A model generated the notes under the pieces. It made no database searches, had not been told where the DNA came from, and saw only the letters and a program-made list of their open reading frames with translations. 64,000 nt of DNA from assembly GCA_021397845.1 (NCBI GenBank), contig CM038052.1, forward strand, positions 137,335,854-137,399,853, given 5' to 3'. Every line of letters begins with the position of its first letter. The first letter of the stretch is position 1. The translations under genes were made by a program, and so were the position numbers. The stretch comes from Areca catechu (Eukaryota; Streptophyta; Magnoliopsida; Arecales; Arecaceae). Of this stretch, positions 54,350 through 64,000 are shown one piece after another.

Positions 54350-55070
54350 ATAAATTTTTTGCCTACTCCACTAGCACCTCCAGCTCCTGCAATGGACACA
54401 GAGATCAGAGATGGATAGGGCAATTCTTCCATGGATTTCGACATTGCAGATTATATGGCAGACCTTGAGCCAGATGATTCTGCTGATTAGGATACAATGC
54501 TCGTAGTAGACGAGACGAGGACTCTAGAGGCTGTACTTGATCCTTGTTCTTCTATCTTGACTCTAGTTCTCCCTACCACTCCCACCATTCCTGATCTTTC
54601 AGGCATTTCAGTTTCCACTTCTATTCTTCATGTTGATCCACTTGACAATTCTATTGATTTATCGACTCCTACTTTTAGTATACCCACTAGGACACCACCT
54701 GTACCTTCTACTTCTTTGATATGGGAACTAGGGTTTTACACTCCTGGTTTCCATATTCTTTCTTCAGAACCAACTTTTGATGTCACACCTTCTATCATTA
54801 ATATAGTTGCTGATCCAGTCACACTACATGTTCCTGCTCCTAACGTCGCTTCCTCCACTATAGCACCAGCCAGAGGAAGAGCACATGCCAGAAGCAAAGG
54901 CTGAGGGCATGGTGATGCACCCAGACCTATCCGAACCAAACATTCAGATCTCTGGCTGATGTGGCTATGACCCCAACCTTCTAGGGTTACCAGACCGATT
55001 ATCATGGAGAATGGGTCTTCCTTTGATGAGGAAAGCACCCTTAGGGTTGTTTCGTATATCAATCTATATA
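54350..55070 (+). pseudogene. S3 ORF2, C-terminal part
   Basis: Resumes after T with PTPLAPPAPAMDTEI, an acidic stretch (ADLEPDDSAD), then an open frame 54497-54904 rich in Pro, Ser and Thr (VLPTTPTIPDLSGISVSTSI, FSIPTRTPPVPSTSLI), ending ARGRAHARSKG and a TGA. The tail after it reads MENGSSFDEESTLRV, similar in position to the acidic end of S1 ORF2 (DIPSDEE). The composition matches the S1 and S2 tails more than the sequence does. Confidence 0.65.
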
Positions 55071-56050
55071 TATTTCAGTGTTTCTATGTATTATGTGTCC
55101 GCATACTTGTTATTTGTTACTTGTATCAAATTCTAAATCTGATGTATCAAATATGTGAAATTATATATATATTGACATTTTAGATTATATCTATGTGCAC
55201 TCTCACTTTACTGCGATGCTTTATCTCTATGTTGCTCTATTTTTTTCTCACCTTTTTAATGATGACAAAAAGGGAGAGAATTAGTAATAATGAAGAAATA
55301 ATTAATAAATGGCAAAAAGAGAGAATAATTGCAAACAAAAAATTGAAAGAGAGAGATGAAGAGAAGAAGAAAGCAATAATTAAGGGGGAGAGAAAAGTTC
55401 TAGGTTTTTAGATATATATTGAGGGGGAGCTTTTGTTCTAGGTTTTTGATATATACCCTTCAATTCTATGATCTGATACTTATTATCTTTGATCATTTTA
55501 TTTTTTATATTCTGATACTCTTTATTCTCATTTCTATATAACTTTGATACTCTTTATTTTCATACTATGATACTCTTCATACTCTAATATTTTGCTTTGA
55601 TACTATCTATCCTTTTGAAATATTTTTTGCTCTGATATGTTTTAACATTTCTCATGCTCTTAAAGTTTTTGCTCTGATACTCTTCATAGTTCAATTTGTT
55701 TTGCTCTAATGCTTATCTTTCGATCTATTTTAAGCTCTGATATACACTATGAACATCTAATACTCTGATATATTTCAATTATAGCTCTGATACATTACAA
55801 TCATAGCTCTAATACATCATAGTTACAACCCTGATACATTGAATTTATGTGAATTGAATTATTTCTTATATATAGCTCTGATACATTGTAAATGAGTATT
55901 TGTTCTTGATAAACATTACAATTTAAACCATGATACTCATTATAAATTGCCCTGATACTTATAATCAATTACTCTATATTTATTGCAAATCCTTTGAGCT
56001 TACCATGGATATATATTTAAAGGTTTTGTCATCATCAAAAAAGAAAAGAT
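55071..56050 (+). other. S3 3' non-coding region with CTCTGATAC array
   Basis: AT-rich, no gene. Bases 55465-55960 hold about sixteen near copies of GCTCTGATAC. Exact copies are at 55671, 55784 and 55874; variants include gctctgatat (55629, 55734), gctctaatac and ccctgatac. The short ORF at 55193-55411 is Lys/Glu-rich and unlikely to be a gene. Confidence 0.7.
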
Positions 56051-56884
56051 TGTTGACTCCTGTCTTCATTTTGATGAATAACAAAATACTTAAGTATATT
56101 TGAGTACTAATTATGTGTTAAAAGTATATTTATCAGAACATGGCACTCATCAAAATTATAATATGTTGAAAGTTCCAAGCTTGTCATTTTGTTGAAGAGG
56201 TCACTCTCTTTGATAGAACATCAAGTAAAATAGACCTTGATACATAAGAATAACCTTGAAGAACTTAAATCTTGAAGTTGGAGAAGTTTCAAAAGAGTTT
56301 CAGTAGCGTTTCAGGAGAGTTTTAGCTAGGTGTCGACTCATGGAAGTAAAGTGTCGAATCATTGTATCGACTCACAAAAACTTGAGTGATATACAGAAGA
56401 AGTTTCAGATAGCACGCATGAAGTGTCGATTATGAAGCTCAAGTATCGACTCATGTGTCGACTCAGTGTTGACTCAGGGCCTGAGACTAGAAATAATAAA
56501 AATTACATGTTGAATTCAAGTTTTCCTCAAGTGTCAACTCATAAAGATGAAGTATCGACTCAAGTGTTGAATTACCAAAAGAAGTGTCCATGCACTAGTG
56601 CATTCCAGAGAGCTTCAGAACGTATTTTGATCTAGTGTTGACTAAGTGTCGACTCATGTGTCGACACATGAGTCGAAGTGTCGACACCATAGGGTTGGAT
56701 GAACAGTAATGGCTAATTTTTTAAAGTACAGAAACGGTCCTTTTGTCTCTAACAGATATTTTCCCTTCTAATAGTCAAAAATAGTCATTTAAGGCTTGGA
56801 AAGGTATTTAAAGTGGACCAAACTCAAGAGAAAAAAAAAGAGAGTAACCAATGAGAATTTATTAAGAGTTCATTACTTTTGAGT
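56051..56884 (+). repeat. S3 3' LTR, first 834 bases
   Basis: Starts TGTTGACTCCTG and follows the S1 LTR in layout. Holds a GTGTCGACTCATG-type array at 56330-56690, then ggctaattttt. Cut by Gypsy G. Confidence 0.82.
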
Positions 56885-58070
56885 TTGTGCGGGCACCAGG
56901 ATTCGAAGGAGACTCAATTCAATTGGTTTGACTAATGCTTGGCCAATTTTTTTGAATCTTGTCAACTGGTCCATTACTTTTTTTTAGTTAATTTAGTCCT
57001 GTAACCAGTGAGCTAGCCTTGACCAAGTAAAGGAGCATTATTGAAGAAGACCAAGATGTGCATCCAAATGCCAAGTGGCATCAACACATGATGAACATGA
57101 ATGCCCTCATAAAGAATTTAAACTGGGGACCACATGGAGACTCTGGTGTCCATGCATGCAGTTTTTAGATTTGGCACCCATTTTTTCATGGAGTTTGAAT
57201 TCAAGAAGGTTCTAGAGATGGTGCACCTTTTCATGAAATTTGAAATTCAAATTTATAACTACCTTTCCCCTCTCTTTTCATGTAAAATTAAATTTTAAAT
57301 GAGGTTAGAAGGTTATAAATAGGCACCTAATCTCTTTGTAAGAAAGATGCTATTTTTGAATGAAAGACAAGTTTTATTTTGAACTCCAATTATTGTGAGT
57401 TTTCATTTTCGGTGTGAGATGCATCGTCCTCCAAGAGGGAGAGGGTGTGAGACCCAATCTACAATCTAGTTCCCATAGTTCATCTATCACCCATTACCAT
57501 ACTTGGTGACATTCCCCCTAACCCATGTAGTTGATGCCCTTATCCAAGGAGCAGTCGATCTATTATTCATCAAGGTGCCAAGCACTCTTCAAGCATCACT
57601 CTCCATCCTTCCTTATTTTCTTAAGTTGTTTGTTGCATTTCAACATCTTTGCTAAGTTCCCTTCTTGTTTGCAGGGTTCTTAAGAATGCCGGTCCAAGGA
57701 GGAAGCTTATCTTGCCTAAGAACTCCTACAATGGAGTCTACGAAGTGTTGATTTCTTCATCCTAGGTGCTGGATCTAAAGGGGAAAGTACCTTCTTTTGG
57801 GAGCAGATCAAATAGCTGCTTGGTATAACCCCTTTTACTCTTGCTCTATCTGTTGAAGGTAGCCTTAGCCCTATTCCTGAGGGAGTTATAATCCTTCTTG
57901 GTCCTTAGTTCTTTACACTTAGAAGACTAGTTATGAGCATGTCTTGACTTAACTCTTAGTAGTTTTCTTTAGATAACTTTTTCATCTTTACAGGAAAATT
58001 AAAAAAATATATAAAATTCTGATTATTACTATAATCATCAAAAACTTAGTAGGCCTTTCATCCCGCATCA
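56885..58070 (+). repeat. Gypsy G 5' LTR
   Basis: 1186 bases. A TATA box TATAAATAGG is at 57314-57323. Contains gtgtgagaccc after an agaggg stretch, as in C and F. Confidence 0.82.
57314..57323 (+). promoter_or_regulatory. Gypsy G LTR TATA box
   Basis: TATAAATAGG, consensus plant TATA sequence within the LTR. Confidence 0.65.
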
Positions 58071-58087
58071 ATTTTTGGTATTAGAGC

Positions 58088-58955
58088 ATGTTAGAGTATG
58101 GCTAGTTTTCATGTTTTTTCCATAATTTCTTCACCCAATATTTGCACATGCCTGAGATTCACGTCCGTTGAAACCCTATTAGATCTAATCCTTTTTGCTG
58201 ACATTTTTCTTTTGTTAACCATCGTAGGTCTACTATTACTCGCTAAAATTTCATATTAAAAGCATAAAAAAATGTTTTTCTGCAATTTATTTTTTGTCGT
58301 TGTTACATCCTAAAATTTATGTAATTAGGTTTTTCTTGCTTGCTAATTCATCACTTCTCTATCACACTGTTACATTTCTTTTTTGTCTTTTCGAACACAC
58401 CACACCTACACTTTCATTCTCAGATCTAAAACTAGTGACTTTGAATATATATATATATACCATATAAAATTCCTAAAGAAAGATTGAACTTAATCAATCT
58501 ATTAAAAGCTTGTGTGTCAACTTGATTGTGCAATCATATTCAAGCTACTTAAGGGCAATTGATATCCAGATAAGGTGAGGATTTCATCACCTTCTCCTTG
58601 GCCCACAAACCACCATCCACATATTGCATAAACCCAAGCCTAATTCTAAAATCAACTAGACTTAATTTGCTCTAGTGAGCTAGGCGACACCAACCGGTCA
58701 AATTCAAGGTATTATAGAGAAGCTGCTGCACTCAACTCATTGGTTACATCTTGAAGCTGGTGTCTAAGGCAAGAGTCAAGTTGCAAATGCCCTAATGGTT
58801 CCTGGTGTTTTTAATTAGAACCCAGTGTGAGCTAGGGGAGCCTCCAACAGACCCCCTCTTACCTGGCCAGTGGATTGATTAGCTAATAAATTGGCTGAAA
58901 AGTTAGCTGACTCATCCTACTTTGGGTTTCTAGGTCTAGGAGCCCTAGAACATTA
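58088..58955 (+). other. Gypsy G leader
   Basis: No gene. Similar to the leaders of C and F from about 58555 (gatttcatcacctt, tagtgagctagg). A partial CCTGGCCAA module: gctggtgtctaaggcaag (58754) and cttacctggccagtgg (58858). A (TA)n run occurs near 58447. Confidence 0.6.
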
Positions 58956-59062
58956 TGAAAAAAAAGTTCCTTAAATCCAATCATTGTAAGGGTATTTTTG
59001 TAATCTTCCAACTCTTGTATGACATTATATAAAAAGCATTTATTTTCATCATATATTGTTAT
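58956..59062 (+). repeat. Copia H: start of an LTR like A and J
   Basis: 107 bases beginning TGAAAAAAAAGTTCC and including aatcttccaactcttgtatgac, aligned with A LTR from 11020. Cut by Gypsy I. The rest is right of the window. Confidence 0.75.
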
Positions 59063-60280
59063 TGGTGCGGACACCAGAGGCACCAGAATAAGACAAAAGC
59101 TACTCAACCATTTGCGGATCAATTAGCAGCATCTGAGTCTATTTGTAATAAAGGCTTAGTCCATCTAAGTTATTTTTTTTATTACTTGAGTCATGTACTA
59201 GTCAGCTCCTGTTGAGCTAGTCACTTTTCGCAGTTTAGTATATGTCCAGTAATGACCCATACAAGTGAAGACCAAGCCAACCCAAGTGAAGACCAACCCA
59301 ACTGAAGCTATGAGGATCATGGAAGGCCTAGAAGAAAATCAGAAGCCTGGGAGACAAGCCCGAAGCCCTGAAGCCCTAAACTGCAGCCTGAAGCAAACTG
59401 GGCCAGCCCAGCCCAAGAGAGGAGTTAAGTGGTGCCAAGACCTTATGCACACCACCCTTGGTCAACCACTAGGGTCGCCTCCCTTGGCCGACCAAGGCAA
59501 GAGAGAGGAGAGTGCTTTTGGGATTTTTTCTACCTAGTTTTTCTTATTTTCTAGCTAGAGTTGGATGGGGATTAAACTCCAATCTAATGTTTCTTTTAAC
59601 CATACTTGGGGGCCAAGTCTAAGAGTCTATTTAAAGTGCTCTAGTCTCGGATAATTTTTTTTATGAAATAATATTTGAATTCTCCATTGCTGTGTTCTAC
59701 CTTCTGTGTGCTTGAAGGGATTTGTGTGAGCCCCTCCTCTTCCCGTGTCCTGCGACTGCTTCTAACCGCCATCCTGCTCTCCAAAACCCTAGCCGCCCTC
59801 TTCAAACAACCACTTCCCCTTGCTATTTTCCCTTTCTTTCTTCTTCCCTACTATGTTTTCTAACCCTTGGAATGTCGTTTGTAGGTCTCTCAACTCAAAC
59901 GAATCCAACGATTCCAACCGGGCTACAATCGGACCACCAAGCAGAAAGCCAGGTATCCGCGGTCTTTGGCTTGGATTTCCAGGCCGCATCCGGAGTGAGA
60001 GCGCTCTCTTCATGTACGATCTATACCAGGTGCTTCAACCATTGCCAGGTACACCCCCTCTATCGCCAGTAGCTTTATTATAGGTGAACTAGCCCAACCG
60101 AGGCTTCTCAGCCTCGGCGGTCCTTCTTTCTATTACTTTTGGTCCTATTATGCATGCTTTAGTTTCTTATTTTGATATAGAACTCTTCACATCGATACTT
60201 GGTCTGATCTTTGGGATTAAAACTCATACTTAATATTAAAAACAAAAAAAATAATTGCATGGATATATAGTTTCGCATCA
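59063..60280 (+). repeat. Gypsy I 5' LTR
   Basis: 1218 bases, TGGTGCGGACACC to TTTCGCATCA. TATA-like tatttaaag near 59627. ORFs here are LTR sequence. The element goes on to the leader and is interrupted by Copia J at 60708. Confidence 0.85.
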
Positions 60281-60707
60281 TTTGGTATCAGAGCCTTTTT
60301 GGGCTCAGTTCTCTTTGGATATTCAGATTGGGTGCTTCACCATGGCCATCCGATCATAGGAGACTAGTAGGGCTGCAAAACCCTCTTTCCAAATCAATGG
60401 ATCTTTTATGGTTGTAGGGTGCCTCTGTGAATTGACCCCTAAGAAGAACACAAAGAGTTCCTTAGGGTTTTTTTCATTTTCAGCATTTCAGTATATATCC
60501 TGTTATTTTAATTGTTTCTGCTTGTACAGAACTCAAAAATCATGAAATTTATTTTTCTGGATTCCTTATAATTCATGTTAATTTTTAAAATTCCTTAAGA
60601 ATTATTTCGGTCTGTGGATTTTCTTCCAGACAAAACATTGCCTAAGAATAGTCTGCTCTATTTTGGCAGCAAAGCTGATTTCAAAAAGTTCAGGTTTTTT
60701 TTGTATA
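60281..60707 (+). other. Gypsy I primer-binding site and leader
   Basis: TTTGGTATCAGAGCC directly follows the LTR. A short upstream ORF is at 60342-60359. The leader contains ttttcagcatttcag words as in C and is cut by J at 60708. No gene. Confidence 0.75.
60342..60359 (+). promoter_or_regulatory. Five-codon upstream ORF, Gypsy I leader
   Basis: TTCACCATGGCC context, codons M-A-I-R-S and TAG. An AGGG / CCCT hairpin begins 9 bases after the stop. Confidence 0.6.
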
Positions 60708-62383
60708 TGAAAGATTGTGCCCTGAAAGCCAATTAAAATATTGTATTTCGATCCCAAATCAATGAATTGACATTATTATAATAAAGGCATTATTTTCATC
60801 ATACGCTGTGTCTTTATGATTATATGATGAACCCCATAGATTAGGGCTATGGTTATAGGGTTATGATGAATCATCCCAGTGAGACCTAAAGCCTTAAAAC
60901 CCTAATCTAAATATTCCTGGTCGATGTGACATTGAGTTGGGATCAATGTTTCCGGCAAGACCAGCACATCCTATATATGCTTTGTGATGAGGGTGACTGA
61001 TCTCACAGTCACTTGTGTTTGACACTAATACTAGGATGTGAGTGTTCATTAGAGAATGAGTTCACTGAATTGATCTAGATTGAGAATATCTAATGGAACC
61101 TTATCTGTTTGTCAATAGATAATTCTCATAGTGGGAGTAGTGCATGTGGTCCTTTGACCTGAGACTACCATGGTACCTTATATATGAATCCATACTTTGG
61201 ATCGCAATCAATCATGACATTGAGTCATGCACGAGGTGATACTGGGTATGGTGGATTGTATATGGAGGTTGTGAGTAGGTCAACAAGGAATTGATCAGCC
61301 CTAGTAAGAGGGAATTGCATCCAGCTAATTTCGATTAAATGATGGATTCAAGAAATCTTTGATCAAATTATGAACATTAGAGTTAATTTCTAATGGTTCA
61401 TTAATGAATCATCATTATAAAGATTAAGCTAGGGATGAATATGAAATTGGATTGACAAGTATCCATATTCATAATCATATTCGGGATGCAAGTTGATCAA
61501 AGGACTGAATTGCCAGGTAACTCACCACTGAAGGGTATTTTGGTAATTCCACATCTTCGGGTAGACATGATACGTTGCTAGACGTCAATCTTGTCTTGTA
61601 GGTATATGATTGAATTATGGTAATTCAAATCAGTTAATTAGAATTAGATTCTAATTGACCGAGTCGAGCTAGTTTGAGTTGACCTAAATCGGCTTAGTTA
61701 AGATCTAACCCGAATTAAGTCAAATAGCACTCGGACCTACTACTGGCTAGGTGTGGAACCCAATGGGTCACACACAAAAAAAATTTGATGAAGGATTTTA
61801 TTTGGAATTAAATCATGTTTGCAGGATAAACACACTTGCATGTGTTGCAGACCAAATTTCTATTCGAATCATATTCGAATTTGGTTCTGAATTGGGCTTA
61901 ATTGGGTTCTAATTGAACCAGATTAAGGTCTAATTTAAATTTTAGGACATTGGGCTAACCCATGGCTGAACCCAAGTGAATCAAGTGCGCTGAGACCCTC
62001 TATCCAAGCCACCCACTCCCTTTCTTACCCGCGCGCGCCAAGAAGAAGAGTCCACACCCGTGTGGACTCCTCTTCACGCACGTGGAAGGAAATCATGTCG
62101 GAGAAAACTCAAGGCAGGGGGCGATCCTTGTCTGACATCCTTGGATCTAGATCTGATGGCCAGAAAAATTAAGGGAAAAGATCCATCATTTTTTGGTCTC
62201 AAGTCCGTCTCCAAAAGTCGTGATTATTCCTAAAGTTTTTCCGAGAGTCCTCCTCGGCAAAAAAACAAAAATTAAATCAGAGAATCATGATTTTTGCTTG
62301 AGGGGATGCATGAGGAATGAGGGATCGTGATTCCTAAGGTTTCAGAGGGTTGCGATGTTTTGAGAAGATGCCCCTCTGAAATC

Positions 62384-62391
62384 TATAAAAG
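62384..62391 (+). promoter_or_regulatory. Copia J LTR TATA box
   Basis: TATAAAAG in the LTR. Confidence 0.65.
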
Positions 62392-62610
62392 GGTTTGGGT
62401 TCTCGAGGGTTTTTTCTGATAATCAAATTCAGAGATCATATTCCTCTCCTCCTCTTCGGAATACTCCTTCCCTTATGCTTGTTGGGTATTGTTTCCTTTA
62501 CAGAGATAATCTCTGTCGAAACTCTGACCCTAAACAAGAATAAGAGGAAGGTCTTGAACGATAAAGGAAAGGAAAAGGAAGGGTCTGTTCTTCTTCTTTT
62601 CTTTCTTGAA

Positions 62611-62631
62611 TTAAGACATTACTTGTCTTAA
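62611..62631 (+). other. LTR hairpin TTAAGACA / TGTCTTAA, Copia J
   Basis: Perfect 8-pair stem with a 5-base loop, 227 bases after the TATA box, matching the Copia B hairpin. Confidence 0.75.
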
Positions 62632-62908
62632 TTTCTTCCTCCAATTTAATTCAAGAAAAGGAATTCAAGAAAGGGAATTCAAGAAAAGAATTCAAGAATA
62701 GGAAAGAGGAAGAAAGAAATTTTCAAGAAAGAAAATTTCAGCCTAAAAGTCCAAGAATTGAATTCTTGAAAAAGAATTCAAGAAGAGGAGCCAAGAATAA
62801 GAAATTGTTGTCTTCATCTTTTTCTATGTGGATCACTATTGGAGGGTGAACATTTGGGCACCTGGTGGAGATTCAGAGTTGTTTCCGCCTTGCCACCGAA
62901 CCCTATAG

Positions 62909-62920
62909 TGGTATCAGAAC
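62909..62920 (+). other. Copia J primer-binding site
   Basis: TGGTATCAGAAC, one mismatch to the initiator-Met type (G to A). Confidence 0.85.
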
Positions 62921-62996
62921 CTCCTTATTAAGATTAAATATATATGCTGATTTTTAGATGCATATGATATAATTACATATGATATTGTATATGTTT

Positions 62997-63345
62997 GATG
63001 TAATGTCACAAATTAGGGTTTTCACTCAAACCCTAATTGTTGTAGAGATATTTTAGACATCTAGTCATCATACTAAAATAAGGTTGCCCTGGCATAATGG
63101 TGGATCCATTATGTGGTAAATGGTTGTCCTAGTATGATGACACACTAATCACATATTTATGTTAATTTGCATATATGTTTGATGTATGCCACTAATTAAG
63201 TTTTCACTTAACCTTAATTTGTATAGAGATATGTTTAGCCTTCTAGTCATCATACTGAAATAAGGTTGCCCTGGCATAATGGTGGATCCATTATGTGGTA
63301 AATGGTTGTCCTAGTATGATGGCACACTATGGCACATATTTGCTA
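62997..63345 (+). repeat. 182-base tandem duplication with fold H0, Copia J leader
   Basis: Two copies of a 182-base unit. Each contains ctagtcatcatact, ggcataatggtggatccatt and agtatgatg. The 11-base arms GTCATCATACT and AGTATGATGAC pair perfectly in the first copy, with an inner CATAATGG / CCATTATG hairpin. B has a single copy. Confidence 0.85.
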
Positions 63346-63454
63346 GGTTATATAAAAATGTGCTTTGTTTTAATAAAGCCCTCTTTAAAACATATTAAGT
63401 TGTAGTGTCATATACCAAAAGCAAAAATAATCAATATGATAAGTTTATCATTCG

Positions 63455-63600
63455 GTGTCTAGGAAAAGTGGTTCATTATCGGTAAAGAGGACGTGGTTTT
63501 TAATTGGTTCTGTTGACTGACCTGGCCAATTCTTATTCGTGTCTAACGAAAGCAACGAGGGGACTCCCACCACTATCCCACTTACCTGGCTGATATGATT
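63455..63600 (+). other. CCTGGCCAA / TTGGTGTCTAGG leader module, Copia J
   Basis: cggtgtctaggaaaagtgg, then acctggccaattct, tattcgtgtctaacgaaagc and cttacctggctga. Confidence 0.65.
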
Positions 63601-63670
63601 AACTTAATTATTGATTGAAATGCTTAGTGTAATATTCACTACATGTGGCCTTCCTTCATGCCATGTCATT

Positions 63671-63735
63671 ATTATGTTATGTCCATATTAGGTTTGTTGT
63701 GTACACACAAGGCCTTTTATGGTGACTAACATAAT
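63671..63735 (+). other. Leader hairpin H1, Copia J
   Basis: ATTATGTTA pairs with TAACATAAT (9 pairs), CCATA with TATGG and AGG with CCT. The tip is TTTGTTGTGTACACACAA. Confidence 0.75.
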
Positions 63736-63763
63736 TTTGGCTTGGTACATTTGATGTTTATGG

Positions 63764-63820
63764 CATGATTTAATATATACTTTATTGTATACACACAAGG
63801 ATATTATAATTAATATCATG
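63764..63820 (+). other. Leader hairpin H2, Copia J
   Basis: CATGAT pairs with ATCATG, then TTAATATA with TATAATTAA with bulges. The tip is TTTATTGTATACACACAAGG. Confidence 0.6.
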
Positions 63821-63849
63821 ACTATATAGAAATGAAGGGTCTAACTTAA

Positions 63850-63898
63850 CTAAAATATTATAGTTTGTTGTGTACACACAAGGCTATTAATATTTTAG
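63850..63898 (+). other. Leader hairpin H3, Copia J
   Basis: CTAAAATATTATAG pairs with CTATTAATATTTTAG apart from one bulge. The tip is TTTGTTGTGTACACACAAGG. Confidence 0.8.
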
Positions 63899-63960
63899 AG
63901 GCAAAGATAAGTTGAGAATTGTATGAGTTACAATTGAAAAGAGTTTTCCTACCTTTGAAC

Positions 63961-64000
63961 TTATATAAGATTTGTTGTGTACACACAAGGTCTTTTGTAA
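63961..64000 (+). other. Leader hairpin H4, Copia J (runs to the window end)
   Basis: TTATATAAGA pairs with TCTTTTGTAA with one mismatch and one G-T pair. The tip contains TTTGTTGTGTACACACAAGG. Confidence 0.65.

Larger units (their letters stand above)
44065..56884 (+). mobile_element. S3: SIRE-type Copia, split by T; ends outside window
   Basis: Pieces at 44065-45283 and 54350-56884. The order is RNase H fragment, ORF2, CTCTGATAC array and the first 834 bases of the 3' LTR, cut by Gypsy G at 56885. S2 inserted in the RNase H region, so the rest of pol is left of the window. Confidence 0.8.
60708..62907 (+). repeat. Copia J 5' LTR
   Basis: 2200 bases, aligning with the two LTR halves of A. 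TATA box at 62384-62391, hairpin TTAAGACA / TGTCTTAA at 62611-62631, and runs of a gaattcaagaaa-type repeat at 62645-62790. No gene. Confidence 0.85.
56885..64000 (+). mobile_element. Gypsy G: 5' LTR and leader, rest outside window
   Basis: LTR 56885-58070, primer-binding site 58076-58087 (TGGTATTAGAGC, one mismatch), and a leader to 58955, where Copia H inserted just before the expected gag start. The LTR starts ttgtgcgggcacc, similar to C, F and I, and ends CCCGCATCA. Confidence 0.82.
60708..64000 (+). mobile_element. Copia J: 5' LTR and leader, rest outside window
   Basis: LTR 60708-62907 (TGAAAGATTGTGCCC to CCCTATA, where CA has become TA), primer-binding site 62909-62920, and a leader to the window end with the same blocks as A and B. 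It is inserted in the leader of Gypsy I. Gag would start a few hundred bases past the window. Confidence 0.85.

Noticed and set aside
55193..55411. 72-codon Lys/Glu-rich ORF
   Set aside because: AT/purine-rich low-complexity sequence in the 3' non-coding region of S3; not found in S1 or S2.
59265..60083. ORFs of 60-116 codons in the Gypsy I LTR
   Set aside because: Inside an LTR, in overlapping frames on both strands, with no recognisable domain.

Overview
The window is nuclear DNA from a flowering plant, probably a monocot; the species cannot be named from sequence alone. No host gene was found. Almost all of it is a nest of at least thirteen LTR retrotransposons inserted into one another. 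Every primer-binding site seen resembles the 3' end of plant initiator-Met tRNA. The coding regions carry stops and frameshifts, so all copies look old and inactive.

Layout, with my labels. S1 (1-7045) is the 3' part of a SIRE/Maximus-type Copia element with an extra ORF after pol. It sits in the leader of Copia A (7046-23481). The 3' LTR of A is split by Copia B (11374-21268, minus strand, near-matching target duplication atcat/ctcat). A ends in the ORF2 of a second SIRE element, S2 (23482-23600 and 40536-44064). S2 is split by Gypsy C (23601-40535, target duplication taggc/tatgc). C is split by Copia D (27796-37894, exact duplication tgaac). S2 sits in the RNase H region of a third SIRE element, S3 (44065-45283, 54350-56884). 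S3 is also split by T, a non-autonomous minus-strand LTR element (45284-54349). T is split by the chromodomain Gypsy F (47763-53957, exact duplication cacca). The 3' LTR of S3 is cut by Gypsy G (from 56885); G holds a Copia LTR start H (58956), which holds Gypsy I (59063), which holds Copia J (60708 to the window end).

The elements would each have made Gag, protease, integrase and reverse transcriptase/RNase H. The SIRE copies add an ORF2 with a plant-transposon domain, a coiled coil and an acidic or proline-rich tail. Gypsy C and F share one internal deletion that removes most of reverse transcriptase and integrase but keeps the integrase C-terminus and chromodomain. They look like a non-autonomous family that spread with help.

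The most interesting signals are non-coding. (1) The leaders of Copia A, B and J carry up to four hairpins at matching positions, whose stem sequences differ between elements yet still pair. (2) A CCTGGCCAA / TTGGTGTCTAGG module recurs in Copia and Gypsy leaders alike. (3) A five-codon upstream ORF in a strong start context sits just after the primer-binding site in Gypsy C, Gypsy I and Copia D. (4) An array resembling the initiator-Met tRNA 3' end lies between ORF2 and the 3' LTR of S2 and S3, and could pair with the elements' own primer-binding sites. Together these suggest RNA-level control of packaging, priming and translation; that reading is inference.
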